From Microbacterium sp. EST19A (GTDB lineage Bacteria > Actinomycetota > Actinomycetes > Actinomycetales > Microbacteriaceae): 64,000 nucleotides of DNA. Position 1 is the stretch's first letter. Every line of letters starts with the position of its first letter. The translations under genes and the position numbers were made by a program. The notes beneath the pieces were generated by a model, which searched no databases, had not been told where the DNA came from, and saw nothing but the letters and a program-made list of their open reading frames with translations. This document shows, in pieces, positions 15,216 to 22,866 of the stretch. The stretch lies in the NCBI RefSeq assembly GCF_019969685.1, contig NZ_JAHXYZ010000004.1:124001-188000 (forward strand), given 5' to 3'.

Positions 15216-15265
15216 TCGTATCCTGACCGGGTCCCTCGCAGGACGCGGCACGAGAGGACGAGGAC

Positions 15266-15847
15266 ATGCCATCGACCTGGCTGGTGGTGGGCCTGGGCAA
15301 TCCTGGCCCGCGCTACGAGAGCACCCGGCACAACGTCGGCCAGATGGTCGTCGACGAGCTCGCGGCGCGACGCGGCGAGAGCTTCCGCGAGCACAAGGGC
15401 GGCGCGCGGGTCGTCGAGACCTGGCTGCGACCCGGTGCGGACAAGCTCGTCCTCGCCAAGCCGAACACCTTCATGAACGTGTCGGGCACTCCCGTCGCCG
15501 CGCTCGTGCGCTTCTACTCGGTGCCGGCGGAGCGGGTCATCGTCGTGCATGACGAGCTCGACATCCCGTTCGACACGGTCAAGCTGAAGATCGGCGGCGG
15601 ACACGGCGGCCACAACGGCGTGCGCGACATCGCGCGTGCGCTCGGGACCCCCGAGTTCCCGCGCGTGCGAGTGGGCATCGGCCGGCCGATCGGACGCCAG
15701 GATCCCGCCGACTGGGTGCTCTCGCCGTTCGGTAAGGAGGAGCGGCCCAACCTGCCCATCCTCGTCTCGGATGCCGCCGACGCGGTCGAGCTTCTCGTGG
15801 CCGAGGGGCTGCTGGCAGCGCAGCAGAAGCACCACGCGCCCCGCTGA
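15266..15847 (+). CDS. pth: Peptidyl-tRNA hydrolase
   Basis: Pth releases tRNA from peptidyl-tRNAs that drop off the ribosome. The 193-residue length is typical. It has the N-terminal VVGLGNPGPRY, catalytic His22 in RHNVG, the substrate-binding KPNTFMNVSG, the Asp in VHDELD and the Asn in GGHNGVRDI. The ATG follows GAGAGGACGAGG. A -10-like TATCCT at 15219-15224, just after the rplY terminator, would give pth its own transcript with a short leader. Confidence 0.96.
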   Translation: MPSTWLVVGLGNPGPRYESTRHNVGQMVVDELAARRGESFREHKGGARVVETWLRPGADKLVLAKPNTFMNVSGTPVAALVRFYSVPAERVIVVHDELDIPFDTVKLKIGGGHGGHNGVRDIARALGTPEFPRVRVGIGRPIGRQDPADWVLSPFGKEERPNLPILVSDAADAVELLVAEGLLAAQQKHHAPR

Positions 15848-15874
15848 CCCCGACGGACCGCGGGCGTCAGCGCG

Positions 15875-16549
15875 TCAGCTGACGAAGCCGACGAAACCGG
15901 CCGCACCGCCGGTGGAGAAGGCGACGCTCAGCACGACGAAGAAGATCATCGGGGCGACCACCGCGACGACCAGCGCCGCGATGCCCGCGCCGCGGCCCTG
16001 CTTCCTGCGGATGGCGATGATGCCGATCACGATCGCCGCGATCCCGAGGATCGTGCCTGTCCAGAACGACAGCTCTGCCCAGAGCACCTGATCGCGCGCG
16101 GGGGAGAGGACGCTGAGGACGTCGTCGCTTGTGGTGGAGATGCCCTCCGGGAGGCGTCGTCCGATCTCGAAACCCGCGACGCCGGCGATGATCGGCGTGA
16201 CGACGGCCGCGACGATCGCGAAGATCAGGGCGAGGATCCCGAGGAAGCCCGAGGCGCGCGGAGCAGCGTCGGGCACCGTGTACGCGCCGGCCGGAGCGGA
16301 GTAGCCGCCCACCGGAACCTGGTAGGCGCCGGGGGGTGCTGCTTGGGGGACGGGGACGGCGGGATACGCGGGAGACCCCTGGTACGCCGGAGGGGCGAGA
16401 GGCGCCTGGTATGCCGGAGGAGCCGCCACGGGTGGCTGCGGTGCCGCGGCCAGTGGAGCAGCCGGATACGCCGGAGGCGCCGCTCCGAAGGGCACGGGCG
16501 GAGCAGGAGGTACGGCGCCGGACGGAGGGGGCAGCTGCGGATCGGTCAC
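15875..16549 (-). CDS. Membrane protein with Pro/Ala/Tyr-rich N-terminus (DUF4190-like)
   Basis: The 224-residue protein starts with ~95 residues of low-complexity Pro/Ala repeats (PPAYP, PPAYQ units). Three hydrophobic segments follow (LGILALIFAIVAAVV, GTILGIAAIVIGIIAI, GIAALVVAVVAPMIFFVV). This architecture is common in actinobacteria and is often called DUF4190-like; the function is unknown. The start is GTG 16549, with TAGGAT exactly 6 bases upstream, so the mRNA is probably leaderless. It is convergent with pth. Confidence 0.75.
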   Translation of the reverse strand: MTDPQLPPPSGAVPPAPPVPFGAAPPAYPAAPLAAAPQPPVAAPPAYQAPLAPPAYQGSPAYPAVPVPQAAPPGAYQVPVGGYSAPAGAYTVPDAAPRASGFLGILALIFAIVAAVVTPIIAGVAGFEIGRRLPEGISTTSDDVLSVLSPARDQVLWAELSFWTGTILGIAAIVIGIIAIRRKQGRGAGIAALVVAVVAPMIFFVVLSVAFSTGGAAGFVGFVS

Positions 16550-16555
16550 GCCCCC

Positions 16556-16561
16556 ATCCTA
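16556..16561 (-). promoter_or_regulatory. -10 box TAGGAT, leaderless start at GTG 16549
   Basis: On the minus strand TAGGAT is followed by 6 bases (GGGGGC) and then the GTG start codon. Confidence 0.55.
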
Positions 16562-16574
16562 GAGGCCGCCATCC

Positions 16575-17579
16575 TCACACGCGGCGGAGCAGACCCACCC
16601 GGTCGTAGACATCCGACAGGGTCGCGTCGGCGACGGCATCCGCTCGTCCTGCGTTCTCGGCGAGGATGCGATCGAGCTCTGCGGGGTCGTCCAGAAGCTC
16701 CAGCGCGCGTGCGCGCACCGGGGTGAACTCTTCGACCACGACCTCGGCGAGGCCCTTCTTGAAGTCGCCGTAGCCGCGTCCTGCGTACTCGTCCTCGATG
16801 GCGGCGACCTGACGTCCGGTGAGGGCCGCGTAGATGGTCAGGAGGTTCGAGACGCCGGGCTTGTTCTCCCGGTCGAAGCGCACGGACCCCTCGTTGTCGG
16901 TCACGGCGCGCATGATCTTCTTCGCCGACTTCGCCGGGTCGTCGAGCATCCACAGCACGCCGGCATCGCTCTCCGCCGACTTCGACATCTTCGACGTCGG
17001 GTTCTGCAGATCGTAGATGCGGGCGGTCTCCTTCTGGATGACCGGCATGGGCACGGTGAACGTGGTCCCGAAGCGCGAGTTGAAGCGCTCGGCGAGATCG
17101 CGGGTGAGTTCGACGTGCTGCTTCTGATCGTCACCGACGGGCACGACGTCGGTCTGGTAGAGCAGGATGTCGGCGGCCATGAGCACCGGATACGTGAAGA
17201 GACCCACGCTCGTCGCATCCTGCCCGTAGCGGGCGGACTTGTCCTTGAACTGGGTCATCCGCCCGGCCTCGCCGAAGCCCGTGATGGTGCTGAGGATCCA
17301 GGCGAGCTCGGCGTGCGCCCGCACGTGCGACTGCACGTACAGCGTCGACAGGGACGGCTCGATGCCGGCGGCGATGTACTGGGCAGCGGTGCGGCGCGTC
17401 TTCTCGCGCAGCTCGTTCGGATCCTGGGCGACGGTCAGCGCGTGCAGGTCGACGACGGAGAAGTACGCGTCGTACGACGTCTGCAGGTCCCGCCACTGAA
17501 GGAGCGCGCCGATGTAGTTGCCGATCTGGAGGGAGTCGGCGGAGGGCTGCATTCCGGAGTAAAGGCGAGGTTTCGTCAC
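16575..17579 (-). CDS. trpS: Tryptophanyl-tRNA synthetase
   Basis: This 334-residue class Ic aminoacyl-tRNA synthetase charges tRNA-Trp. The HIGH-like motif reads PSADSLQIGNYIGA (Gln in place of the first His, a variation known among TrpRS), and SKMSKSAES is the KMSKS loop. The start is GTG 17579; MTKPRLYSGMQPS matches the family N-terminus. TAGGAT lies 7 bases upstream on the minus strand, suggesting a leaderless message. It is divergent from the SRPBCC gene at 17642. Confidence 0.96.
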   Translation of the reverse strand: MTKPRLYSGMQPSADSLQIGNYIGALLQWRDLQTSYDAYFSVVDLHALTVAQDPNELREKTRRTAAQYIAAGIEPSLSTLYVQSHVRAHAELAWILSTITGFGEAGRMTQFKDKSARYGQDATSVGLFTYPVLMAADILLYQTDVVPVGDDQKQHVELTRDLAERFNSRFGTTFTVPMPVIQKETARIYDLQNPTSKMSKSAESDAGVLWMLDDPAKSAKKIMRAVTDNEGSVRFDRENKPGVSNLLTIYAALTGRQVAAIEDEYAGRGYGDFKKGLAEVVVEEFTPVRARALELLDDPAELDRILAENAGRADAVADATLSDVYDRVGLLRRV

Positions 17580-17586
17580 GACATCA

Positions 17587-17592
17587 ATCCTA
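17587..17592 (-). promoter_or_regulatory. -10 box TAGGAT, leaderless start of trpS
   Basis: TAGGAT on the minus strand is separated from GTG 17579 by 7 bases. Confidence 0.55.
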
Positions 17593-17629
17593 TGGGGATG
17601 CCGCTGCCGGTTCGGCCCGTGCGGCGTCC

Positions 17630-17635
17630 TACGCT
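17630..17635 (+). promoter_or_regulatory. -10 box TACGCT, leaderless start of the SRPBCC gene
   Basis: TACGCT is followed by 6 bases (GAGGGC) and ATG 17642. With the trpS box it makes a compact divergent promoter pair within 62 bases. Confidence 0.55.
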
Positions 17636-17641
17636 GAGGGC

Positions 17642-18304
17642 ATGATGAAAGCCGCCGAGGGGACGTCGCGCGACCGCGGGAGCCGGGATCGCGCCCTGTA
17701 CGTCGAGATCCTCATCGACGCCCCGCTCGAGAGGGTGTGGGAACTCACGCAGTCTCCCGAGCAGCATGTGCGCTGGGACGGTCGCTTCTCGGCGATCGTC
17801 CCCACGAGCCGGCGGGACGACGGTGCGCAGGAGTTCCGGTACGAGCTCGACCTCGGAATCCACACCATCCGTGGAACGGGGGTCTCGCTCGGTGACCGCC
17901 GAGGACGAGCGGGCGAGCGCACCTCGGCTCTGGCCTTCGACACCGGCGACCGCTTCTCTCCCCTGGGCGCCGGCCGCGGATACTGGCGTTACATCCCGAC
18001 CGAGGAGGGGGTGCGCTTCCTCACCGGCTACGACTACGAGCCGGGTTGGGGCCGACTCGGGCGCGTTCTCGATCCGCTCGTGACGCGTCGTTTCGTCTGG
18101 TGGCTCACCGCGTGGAGCTTCGACCGGCTGCGCCTGTGGGCGGAAGACGGCGTTCCGCCGGAACGCACGGGCTGGTGGCGGTCGCTCATTCCGGGCAGCA
18201 GACCGAGGGCGCACGCACGCCGCTGCCTCTCGCGGCCGACGCACACACGCGGACGCACCATCATGCAGAACGCGCCGGCATCGCTGGATGTGATCAGCGC
18301 GTGA
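17642..18304 (+). CDS. SRPBCC-superfamily protein
   Basis: The 220-residue protein has an SRPBCC (START-like) N-terminus: VEILIDAPLERVWELTQSPEQ followed by HVRWDGRF, which is typical of hydrophobic-ligand-binding polyketide-cyclase-type folds. The C-terminal ~50 residues are basic and unstructured-looking. It opens a three-gene operon; its stop overlaps the next start by 4 bases (GTGA). It probably binds or processes a lipid or similar ligand together with the two DUF4166 proteins; the exact role is unknown. Confidence 0.7.
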   Translation: MMKAAEGTSRDRGSRDRALYVEILIDAPLERVWELTQSPEQHVRWDGRFSAIVPTSRRDDGAQEFRYELDLGIHTIRGTGVSLGDRRGRAGERTSALAFDTGDRFSPLGAGRGYWRYIPTEEGVRFLTGYDYEPGWGRLGRVLDPLVTRRFVWWLTAWSFDRLRLWAEDGVPPERTGWWRSLIPGSRPRAHARRCLSRPTHTRGRTIMQNAPASLDVISA

Positions 18305-18987
18305 CCGGCGTCCAGGGAGTCTTCGAACGCGCGCTCGGCGCGGACTTCGCGCGCCTGCATCCGCAGATGCAGAGGCGCTTCGGGGTCGGCGTCGAAGCGG
18401 GATACGGCTGCGTCGGCCGTGGCGTGATGAGCGAGGTGCGACGCGGTCCGTGGTGGACGCGCCCGTTCCTCGCGATCGGGACCATGCGCAACATCATGTT
18501 CCCGGAGAGGGGACGAGACGTGCCGTTCCAGATCGACAATCACGCATACATCGACAGCCTCGGCCGGGAGACCGTCACCTTCGTGCGGACGATGACGATG
18601 CGACCGGGCCGCCGTCGACGTTTCGACGCGACCATGATCTACAGCGCGAGGCGGCAGAGAGTCGTCGATTACCTCGGAACCCATCAGCACCTCGCCGTCG
18701 ACCTCGACCTCGCGGTCACCGAAGACGGCGGCCTGCGCCTGACCTCCGGGGCGCAGCGCTTCTACGAGGGTCCGATCGCGTTCCGCTTCCCGATGTTCCT
18801 CAGCGGTCGCGCCCACCTGATCGAGCGGTTCGACGACGAGAACGACTGCTTCGTGATCGATCTGGAGGTGCGCAACGACATCCTCGGTTTCCTCTTCGGC
18901 TATCGGGGGAGTTTCGTCTGCGATTTCCCCGAGGGAGTGGATGCGCCCGAGACGGTGAAGCCCACTCGCGAGGAGGCTCGCGAGTGA
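18301..18987 (+). CDS. DUF4166 protein, first of a tandem pair
   Basis: The 228-residue protein has the DUF4166 layout: the N-terminal FERALGADFARLHPQMQRRF, the central VPFQIDNHAYIDSLGRETV, and an ending with FLFGYRGSF. The start is GTG 18301 overlapping the SRPBCC stop, and its own stop overlaps the next gene's GTG. The family is uncharacterised; it is often found fused or adjacent to oxidoreductases or SRPBCC proteins. It is a paralogue of the next gene, and the shared FLAALGADAERLHPQ-type N-terminus shows a tandem duplication. Confidence 0.75.
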   Translation: MTGVQGVFERALGADFARLHPQMQRRFGVGVEAGYGCVGRGVMSEVRRGPWWTRPFLAIGTMRNIMFPERGRDVPFQIDNHAYIDSLGRETVTFVRTMTMRPGRRRRFDATMIYSARRQRVVDYLGTHQHLAVDLDLAVTEDGGLRLTSGAQRFYEGPIAFRFPMFLSGRAHLIERFDDENDCFVIDLEVRNDILGFLFGYRGSFVCDFPEGVDAPETVKPTREEARE

Positions 18988-19625
18988 TCGCTCGCGGCGA
19001 CGTGTTCCTGGCGGCACTGGGGGCGGATGCCGAGCGCCTCCACCCTCAGATCCTCGCGCAGATGCGGGCCACGGTGACGCTCGACAGGGCGGAGGGCGTG
19101 TTTGCGATGGCCGGCAGTCGCTTCGGACGGCTGGGCGTCATCGCGGTGCCGGTGGTGGGTCCGCGGATGATGCTCACCCGGTTCGGGCGCGACATACCGT
19201 TCTCCCTGCTCACGCGCTCCGGCCGCACCTCGAGAGGTCGGGCGACACTCGACTCCACGCGGGAGTTCCACTTTCCGGGAGGCACGCAGTTCGTCGTCGA
19301 CCGGGTCACCGAAAGCGTGGTGCCGGGGCTCGTGCGGAACCTGCTCGGAACACGCGGACGCGTGGAGCTCATCGAGGAATGCAGCGTGACGGCGGAGGGG
19401 TTCTTGCGGATGCGGACGCGCCGGATCGCATTGCGGCTGTGGGGACGACGCTTCGCCCTGCGCGGCGTCCTCGGCATCGCCGTCGATCTCGAGGACGGCT
19501 GGGACGAGGGCAATCAGCGTCGCACGATCGAGATGCGGGCCACGAACCCGCTGGTCGGAACGATCCTCGAGTACCGCGGCTGGTACCGCTACAGCGACGA
19601 CCCCGTGGCGGCGTCGTCGCCGTAG
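18984..19625 (+). CDS. DUF4166 protein, second of a tandem pair
   Basis: This 213-residue DUF4166 protein begins VFLAALGADAERLHPQILAQM and ends with GTILEYRGWYRY, parallel to its upstream paralogue. The match in the middle is weak, so the copies diverged long ago. GTG 18984 sits in a GTGA overlap with the preceding stop, so all three genes of the operon are translationally coupled. The function is unknown. The stop TAG (19623-19625) forms the first three bases of the -10 box of the next gene. Confidence 0.75.
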   Translation: MIARGDVFLAALGADAERLHPQILAQMRATVTLDRAEGVFAMAGSRFGRLGVIAVPVVGPRMMLTRFGRDIPFSLLTRSGRTSRGRATLDSTREFHFPGGTQFVVDRVTESVVPGLVRNLLGTRGRVELIEECSVTAEGFLRMRTRRIALRLWGRRFALRGVLGIAVDLEDGWDEGNQRRTIEMRATNPLVGTILEYRGWYRYSDDPVAASSP

Positions 19626-19628
19626 ACT
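19623..19628 (+). promoter_or_regulatory. -10 box TAGACT, leaderless start at ATG 19635
   Basis: TAGACT overlaps the upstream stop codon and is followed by 6 bases (GCCCCC) before ATG 19635. Confidence 0.5.
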
Positions 19629-19634
19629 GCCCCC

Positions 19635-19949
19635 ATGCGTGACACGCCGAACCCCGCGGTCGCACGGGCCGTGCGCATCGCCGGCATCGTGCTGACAGCC
19701 GTCATCGGCATCCCGTTCCTGCTGTTCGCGTGGATGGCGTTGAGCAGCCGATTCGGCTCAGGCGCAGGGGATCCACACGGATACGGGCTCATCTTCGGCA
19801 CGTTCCTCGCCCTGGTCGCGGGGATCGCGCTCGCGTTCGTCGTCCCGCTGATCTTCCGCTCGGGCCTCCGGGCTCGTGCCTACTCCGTCAGCCTGATCTT
19901 CTACGTGGTCGTCGCGGTCGCTCTGATCGCTGCTCTGCTCACGGCCTGA
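19635..19949 (+). CDS. Small integral membrane protein, function unknown
   Basis: The 104-residue protein has three hydrophobic segments: IAGIVLTAVIGIPFLLFAWM, IFGTFLALVAGIALAFVVPL and VSLIFYVVVAVALIAALL. No family was recognised. It follows the DUF4166 pair by 9 bases but has its own apparent leaderless promoter. It is convergent with xth, whose stop lies 11 bases away. Confidence 0.7.
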   Translation: MRDTPNPAVARAVRIAGIVLTAVIGIPFLLFAWMALSSRFGSGAGDPHGYGLIFGTFLALVAGIALAFVVPLIFRSGLRARAYSVSLIFYVVVAVALIAALLTA

Positions 19950-19960
19950 GCCCTGAGGCC

Positions 19961-20800
19961 TCAGTAGGTGTAGTCGACGACGACCGGCGCGTGATCGCTC
20001 CAGCGCTGGTCGTACGCGGCGGCGCGAGCGACGTGGTAGGTCTGCACGCGATCGGCGAGTGCCGGCGTCGCGAGGTGGTAGTCGATGCGCCAGCCCGAGT
20101 CGTTGTCGAAGGCCTGACCGCGCATCGACCACCAGGTGTACGGGCCATCGACCTCGCCGTGGAAGCGGCGGCCGACGTCGACCCAGCCGAGCCCGGTGCC
20201 CACCGAGCCGTCGACTCCGGTGACCTGCGTGCCGGCCTCCCCGAGAAAACGATCGAAATACGCGCGTTCGCGCGGGAGGAATCCCGCCTTCTTGCGGTTG
20301 CCGCGCCAGTTCTTGATGTCGAGCTCGCGGTGACCGACGTTGAGGTCACCGGTGACGAGCGCCAAGGCGTCATCGGCGCCCAGCTCGGCCAGACGGGTGC
20401 CGAACGCGTCGAGGAACTTCCACTTCTCGTCCTGCTTCGGGGTGTCGGCCTCACCGGAGTGCACGTATGCGCTCACGACGGTGATCGGTCGGTCGCCGAT
20501 CACGAAGTCGGCCTCGATCCAGCGCCCCTTCGAATCGAAGTCGTCGGGGCCGAGGGCCGTGCGTGAGGCGAGCGCCGGAGTGCGACTGGCGATCGCGACG
20601 CCCGCGCGGCCCTTGGCCGTCGCCTCGTCGTGCACGAGGGACCAGCCCGGCAGTGCGGCCTCGAGGTGCTCGTCCTGCCCACGGACCTCTTGAAGCGTGA
20701 GGATGTCGATGTCTGCCGCATCGAGCCACGAGCTCATACCGTTGCGGGCAGCCGCCCGGATTCCGTTGACATTGACCGTGGCGATACGCAGATGAGGCAT
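19961..20800 (-). CDS. xth: Exodeoxyribonuclease III family endonuclease
   Basis: This 279-residue exonuclease III / AP endonuclease repairs abasic sites and 3'-blocked ends. Visible motifs are the N-terminal RIATVNVNGIRAA, the metal-binding Glu in LTLQEVRGQ, GDLNVGHRELD, and the C-terminal SDHAPVVVD. The ATG at 20800 was chosen over an upstream ATG at 20830 because the family begins here and TAGGCT lies 7 bases upstream, giving a leaderless start. yihY lies immediately upstream on the same strand. Confidence 0.94.
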   Translation of the reverse strand: MPHLRIATVNVNGIRAAARNGMSSWLDAADIDILTLQEVRGQDEHLEAALPGWSLVHDEATAKGRAGVAIASRTPALASRTALGPDDFDSKGRWIEADFVIGDRPITVVSAYVHSGEADTPKQDEKWKFLDAFGTRLAELGADDALALVTGDLNVGHRELDIKNWRGNRKKAGFLPRERAYFDRFLGEAGTQVTGVDGSVGTGLGWVDVGRRFHGEVDGPYTWWSMRGQAFDNDSGWRIDYHLATPALADRVQTYHVARAAAYDQRWSDHAPVVVDYTY

Positions 20801-20807
20801 GATTCCC

Positions 20808-20813
20808 AGCCTA
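20808..20813 (-). promoter_or_regulatory. -10 box TAGGCT, leaderless start of xth
   Basis: TAGGCT on the minus strand is separated by 7 bases from ATG 20800. It overlaps the last codons of the upstream yihY gene. Confidence 0.5.
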
Positions 20814-22019
20814 TCGAGGGCCGCCGACATCCCGAGACGGACGCTGGAGCTCCGTCAGGAGCCGCTGGGCGAGCGGAAGGGCGGCGTCGGCGGCAGGGGG
20901 CGCCGAGGCTTCGACCGCTGCGAGCTGTGCCCGCGCCTCGCGTGCCGTCCGCGCCGCCGACCAGGCGCGATACCAGGGAGCGTCGCGTTGCGCGGCTTCC
21001 GCCTCCCGCAGGCGGATGTGGGCTGCCAGCAGCAGCGTCTGATGCTCGGCCGCGCGTCGTTCCGCCTCCGTCTGCGCAAGCAGGGGCAGATCGCGATCCT
21101 GCGCGGCGACCGCGATCCACGAGGATGCGACCAGCATCACGACCCCATTGATGCGGAACCACAGCAGAAGGCCGACGAAGATCGCGAAGGTGGCGAGCAG
21201 GGGATTGGTCGGGGTGTAACTCAGGAGGAATCCCGCTCCGAACTGGAGGACGGTCATCGCACCGCCGCCGAGAAGGGCGCCCGGCCAGATGATGCTCCAC
21301 TGCAGCGAGGTTCCGGTCAGAAAGCGCACCATGGCCGCGAGAGCAGCGGTGAGCAGAGCGAAGGACACCACGACGGTGCCGATGCGGATGCTGAGGTTCA
21401 GCCCGTCCGATCCCGAATCCCATCCCAGGAGGCTCAGTATCCAGCTCAGCGCCGCGGCGCTGGCCGAGCTGAGTATCGAACCGGCGATGAGCGCGACGCC
21501 GAAGATCAGGGCGGCCAGCAGGTCTCGCGCCTTCAGGAGCACGTAGCTGCGCAGATCGGGCGGCAGACCGAAGATGTCTCTGGTGGCACGGCGAGAGAAC
21601 GTCACCCAGCCGATGGCCGTCCAGATCACCGTGCCCAGGGCGATCAGACCGGTGATGCTGAGAACACCGGTCGTCTTGTCAGCGATCTCCTGCACTTGAG
21701 CGGGCGTGAACACGCCCCCCTGATCCTTGATCAGATTCGGAATGTAGAGGTTGATGAAATCGATCACGCGGTCGACCGCCATCGAGCTGCCGCCGAGCCA
21801 GAGACCGGCGATGGCGAAGGCGAGGTAGATCGCAGCGAAGATGGCGAAGAGCGCCTGGTAACTCACTCCCGCGGCGAGGAGGAATCCGTTGTGCTGCAGG
21901 AAGTGACGCCAGACGCGCACGGGGAACAGCGCGAGCGTCCGATGCGTCAGCGCGGTCGCGCGTTCGACGGCCGCATCGAGGCGGCGGGGCTCGGTGAGAG
22001 CGCCATCGGGATCAGACAC
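20811..22019 (-). CDS. YihY/BrkB-family inner membrane protein
   Basis: This 402-residue YihY/virulence-factor-BrkB-like protein has about six membrane segments between residues 45 and 300 (HNGFLLAAGVSYQALFAIFA is the family hallmark) and a ~100-residue charged, Ala/Arg/Glu-rich cytoplasmic tail likely to form helices. The true function of the family is unresolved; it was earlier mislabelled RNase BN. The start is GTG 22019 with TAGGGT 6 bases upstream. Confidence 0.88.
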   Translation of the reverse strand: MSDPDGALTEPRRLDAAVERATALTHRTLALFPVRVWRHFLQHNGFLLAAGVSYQALFAIFAAIYLAFAIAGLWLGGSSMAVDRVIDFINLYIPNLIKDQGGVFTPAQVQEIADKTTGVLSITGLIALGTVIWTAIGWVTFSRRATRDIFGLPPDLRSYVLLKARDLLAALIFGVALIAGSILSSASAAALSWILSLLGWDSGSDGLNLSIRIGTVVVSFALLTAALAAMVRFLTGTSLQWSIIWPGALLGGGAMTVLQFGAGFLLSYTPTNPLLATFAIFVGLLLWFRINGVVMLVASSWIAVAAQDRDLPLLAQTEAERRAAEHQTLLLAAHIRLREAEAAQRDAPWYRAWSAARTAREARAQLAAVEASAPPAADAALPLAQRLLTELQRPSRDVGGPR

Positions 22020-22025
22020 GTTCTC

Positions 22026-22031
22026 ACCCTA
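22026..22031 (-). promoter_or_regulatory. -10 box TAGGGT, leaderless start of yihY
   Basis: TAGGGT on the minus strand is separated from GTG 22019 by exactly 6 bases. Confidence 0.5.
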
Positions 22032-22041
22032 TCCACACGAC

Positions 22042-22080
22042 GAGAACGGGCGGGCTCCCGTGGGGAACCCGCCCGTTCTC
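22042..22080 (-). terminator. Terminator hairpin after sdhB
   Basis: GAGAACGGGCGGG (22042-22054) pairs perfectly with CCCGCCCGTTCTC (22068-22080) around a 13-base loop. It lies 17 bases after the sdhB stop and before the yihY promoter. It has no clear T-run. Confidence 0.7.
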
Positions 22081-22096
22081 CGCGTCATCCGGTGCG

Positions 22097-22864
22097 TCAG
22101 GGACGGCCGCGCAGGACCGCCTGCTTGACCTCGGCGATGGCCTTGGTGACCTCGATGCCACGGGGGCACGCCTCGGAGCAGTTGAAGGTCGTGCGGCAGC
22201 GCCACACGCCTTCCTTGTCGTTGAGGATGTCGAGGCGCACCGCGGCGTTATCGTCGCGCGAGTCGAAGATGAAGCGGTGCGCGTTCACGATCGCCGCCGG
22301 GCCGAAGTACTGGCCGTCGGTCCAGAACACGGGGCACGACGAGGTGCACGCGGCGCACAGGATGCACTTGGTGGTGTCGTCGAAGATCTCGCGGTCGGCG
22401 ATCGTCTGGACGCGCTCCTTGCCCTTCTCCGGCACGGAGCTGGCGACGAGGAACGGCTGCACCTCGCGGTAGGAGGCGAAGAACGGCTCCATGTCGACGA
22501 CGAGGTCCTTCTCGAGCGGGAGGCCCTTGATGGCCTCGACGTAGATCGGCTTCGAGATGTCGAGGTCCTTGATCAGCGTCTTGCAGGCGAGGCGGTTGCG
22601 TCCGTTGATGCGCATCGCGTCGGAACCGCAGATGCCGTGGGCGCACGAGCGGCGGAACGTGAGCGAGCCGTCGACCTCCCACTTGATCTTGTGCAGGGCG
22701 TCGAGCACGCGGTCGGTGGAGTACAGCTCCACGTCGTAGTCGACCCAGTGCGGCTCGGCGTCGACCTCGGGGTCGAACCGGCGGATGTTGAAGGTGACGA
22801 TGAAGGACTGGATGCCGGTCTCTTCGGTCGTGTCGGCAGGCGCTTCTGCGATGGCAGTCGACAT
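22097..22864 (-). CDS. sdhB: Succinate dehydrogenase iron-sulfur subunit
   Basis: SdhB carries the three iron-sulfur clusters of complex II that pass electrons from SdhA to quinone. The 255 residues include the [2Fe-2S] ligands in RRSCAHGICGSDAM with the following RLACKTL, and the ferredoxin-like CILCAACTSSCP and FNCSEACPRGI for the [4Fe-4S]/[3Fe-4S] centres. ATG 22864 lies two bases after the sdhA stop. It is the last gene of the sdhCDAB operon. Confidence 0.97.
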   Translation of the reverse strand: MSTAIAEAPADTTEETGIQSFIVTFNIRRFDPEVDAEPHWVDYDVELYSTDRVLDALHKIKWEVDGSLTFRRSCAHGICGSDAMRINGRNRLACKTLIKDLDISKPIYVEAIKGLPLEKDLVVDMEPFFASYREVQPFLVASSVPEKGKERVQTIADREIFDDTTKCILCAACTSSCPVFWTDGQYFGPAAIVNAHRFIFDSRDDNAAVRLDILNDKEGVWRCRTTFNCSEACPRGIEVTKAIAEVKQAVLRGRP

Positions 22865-22866
22865 GC

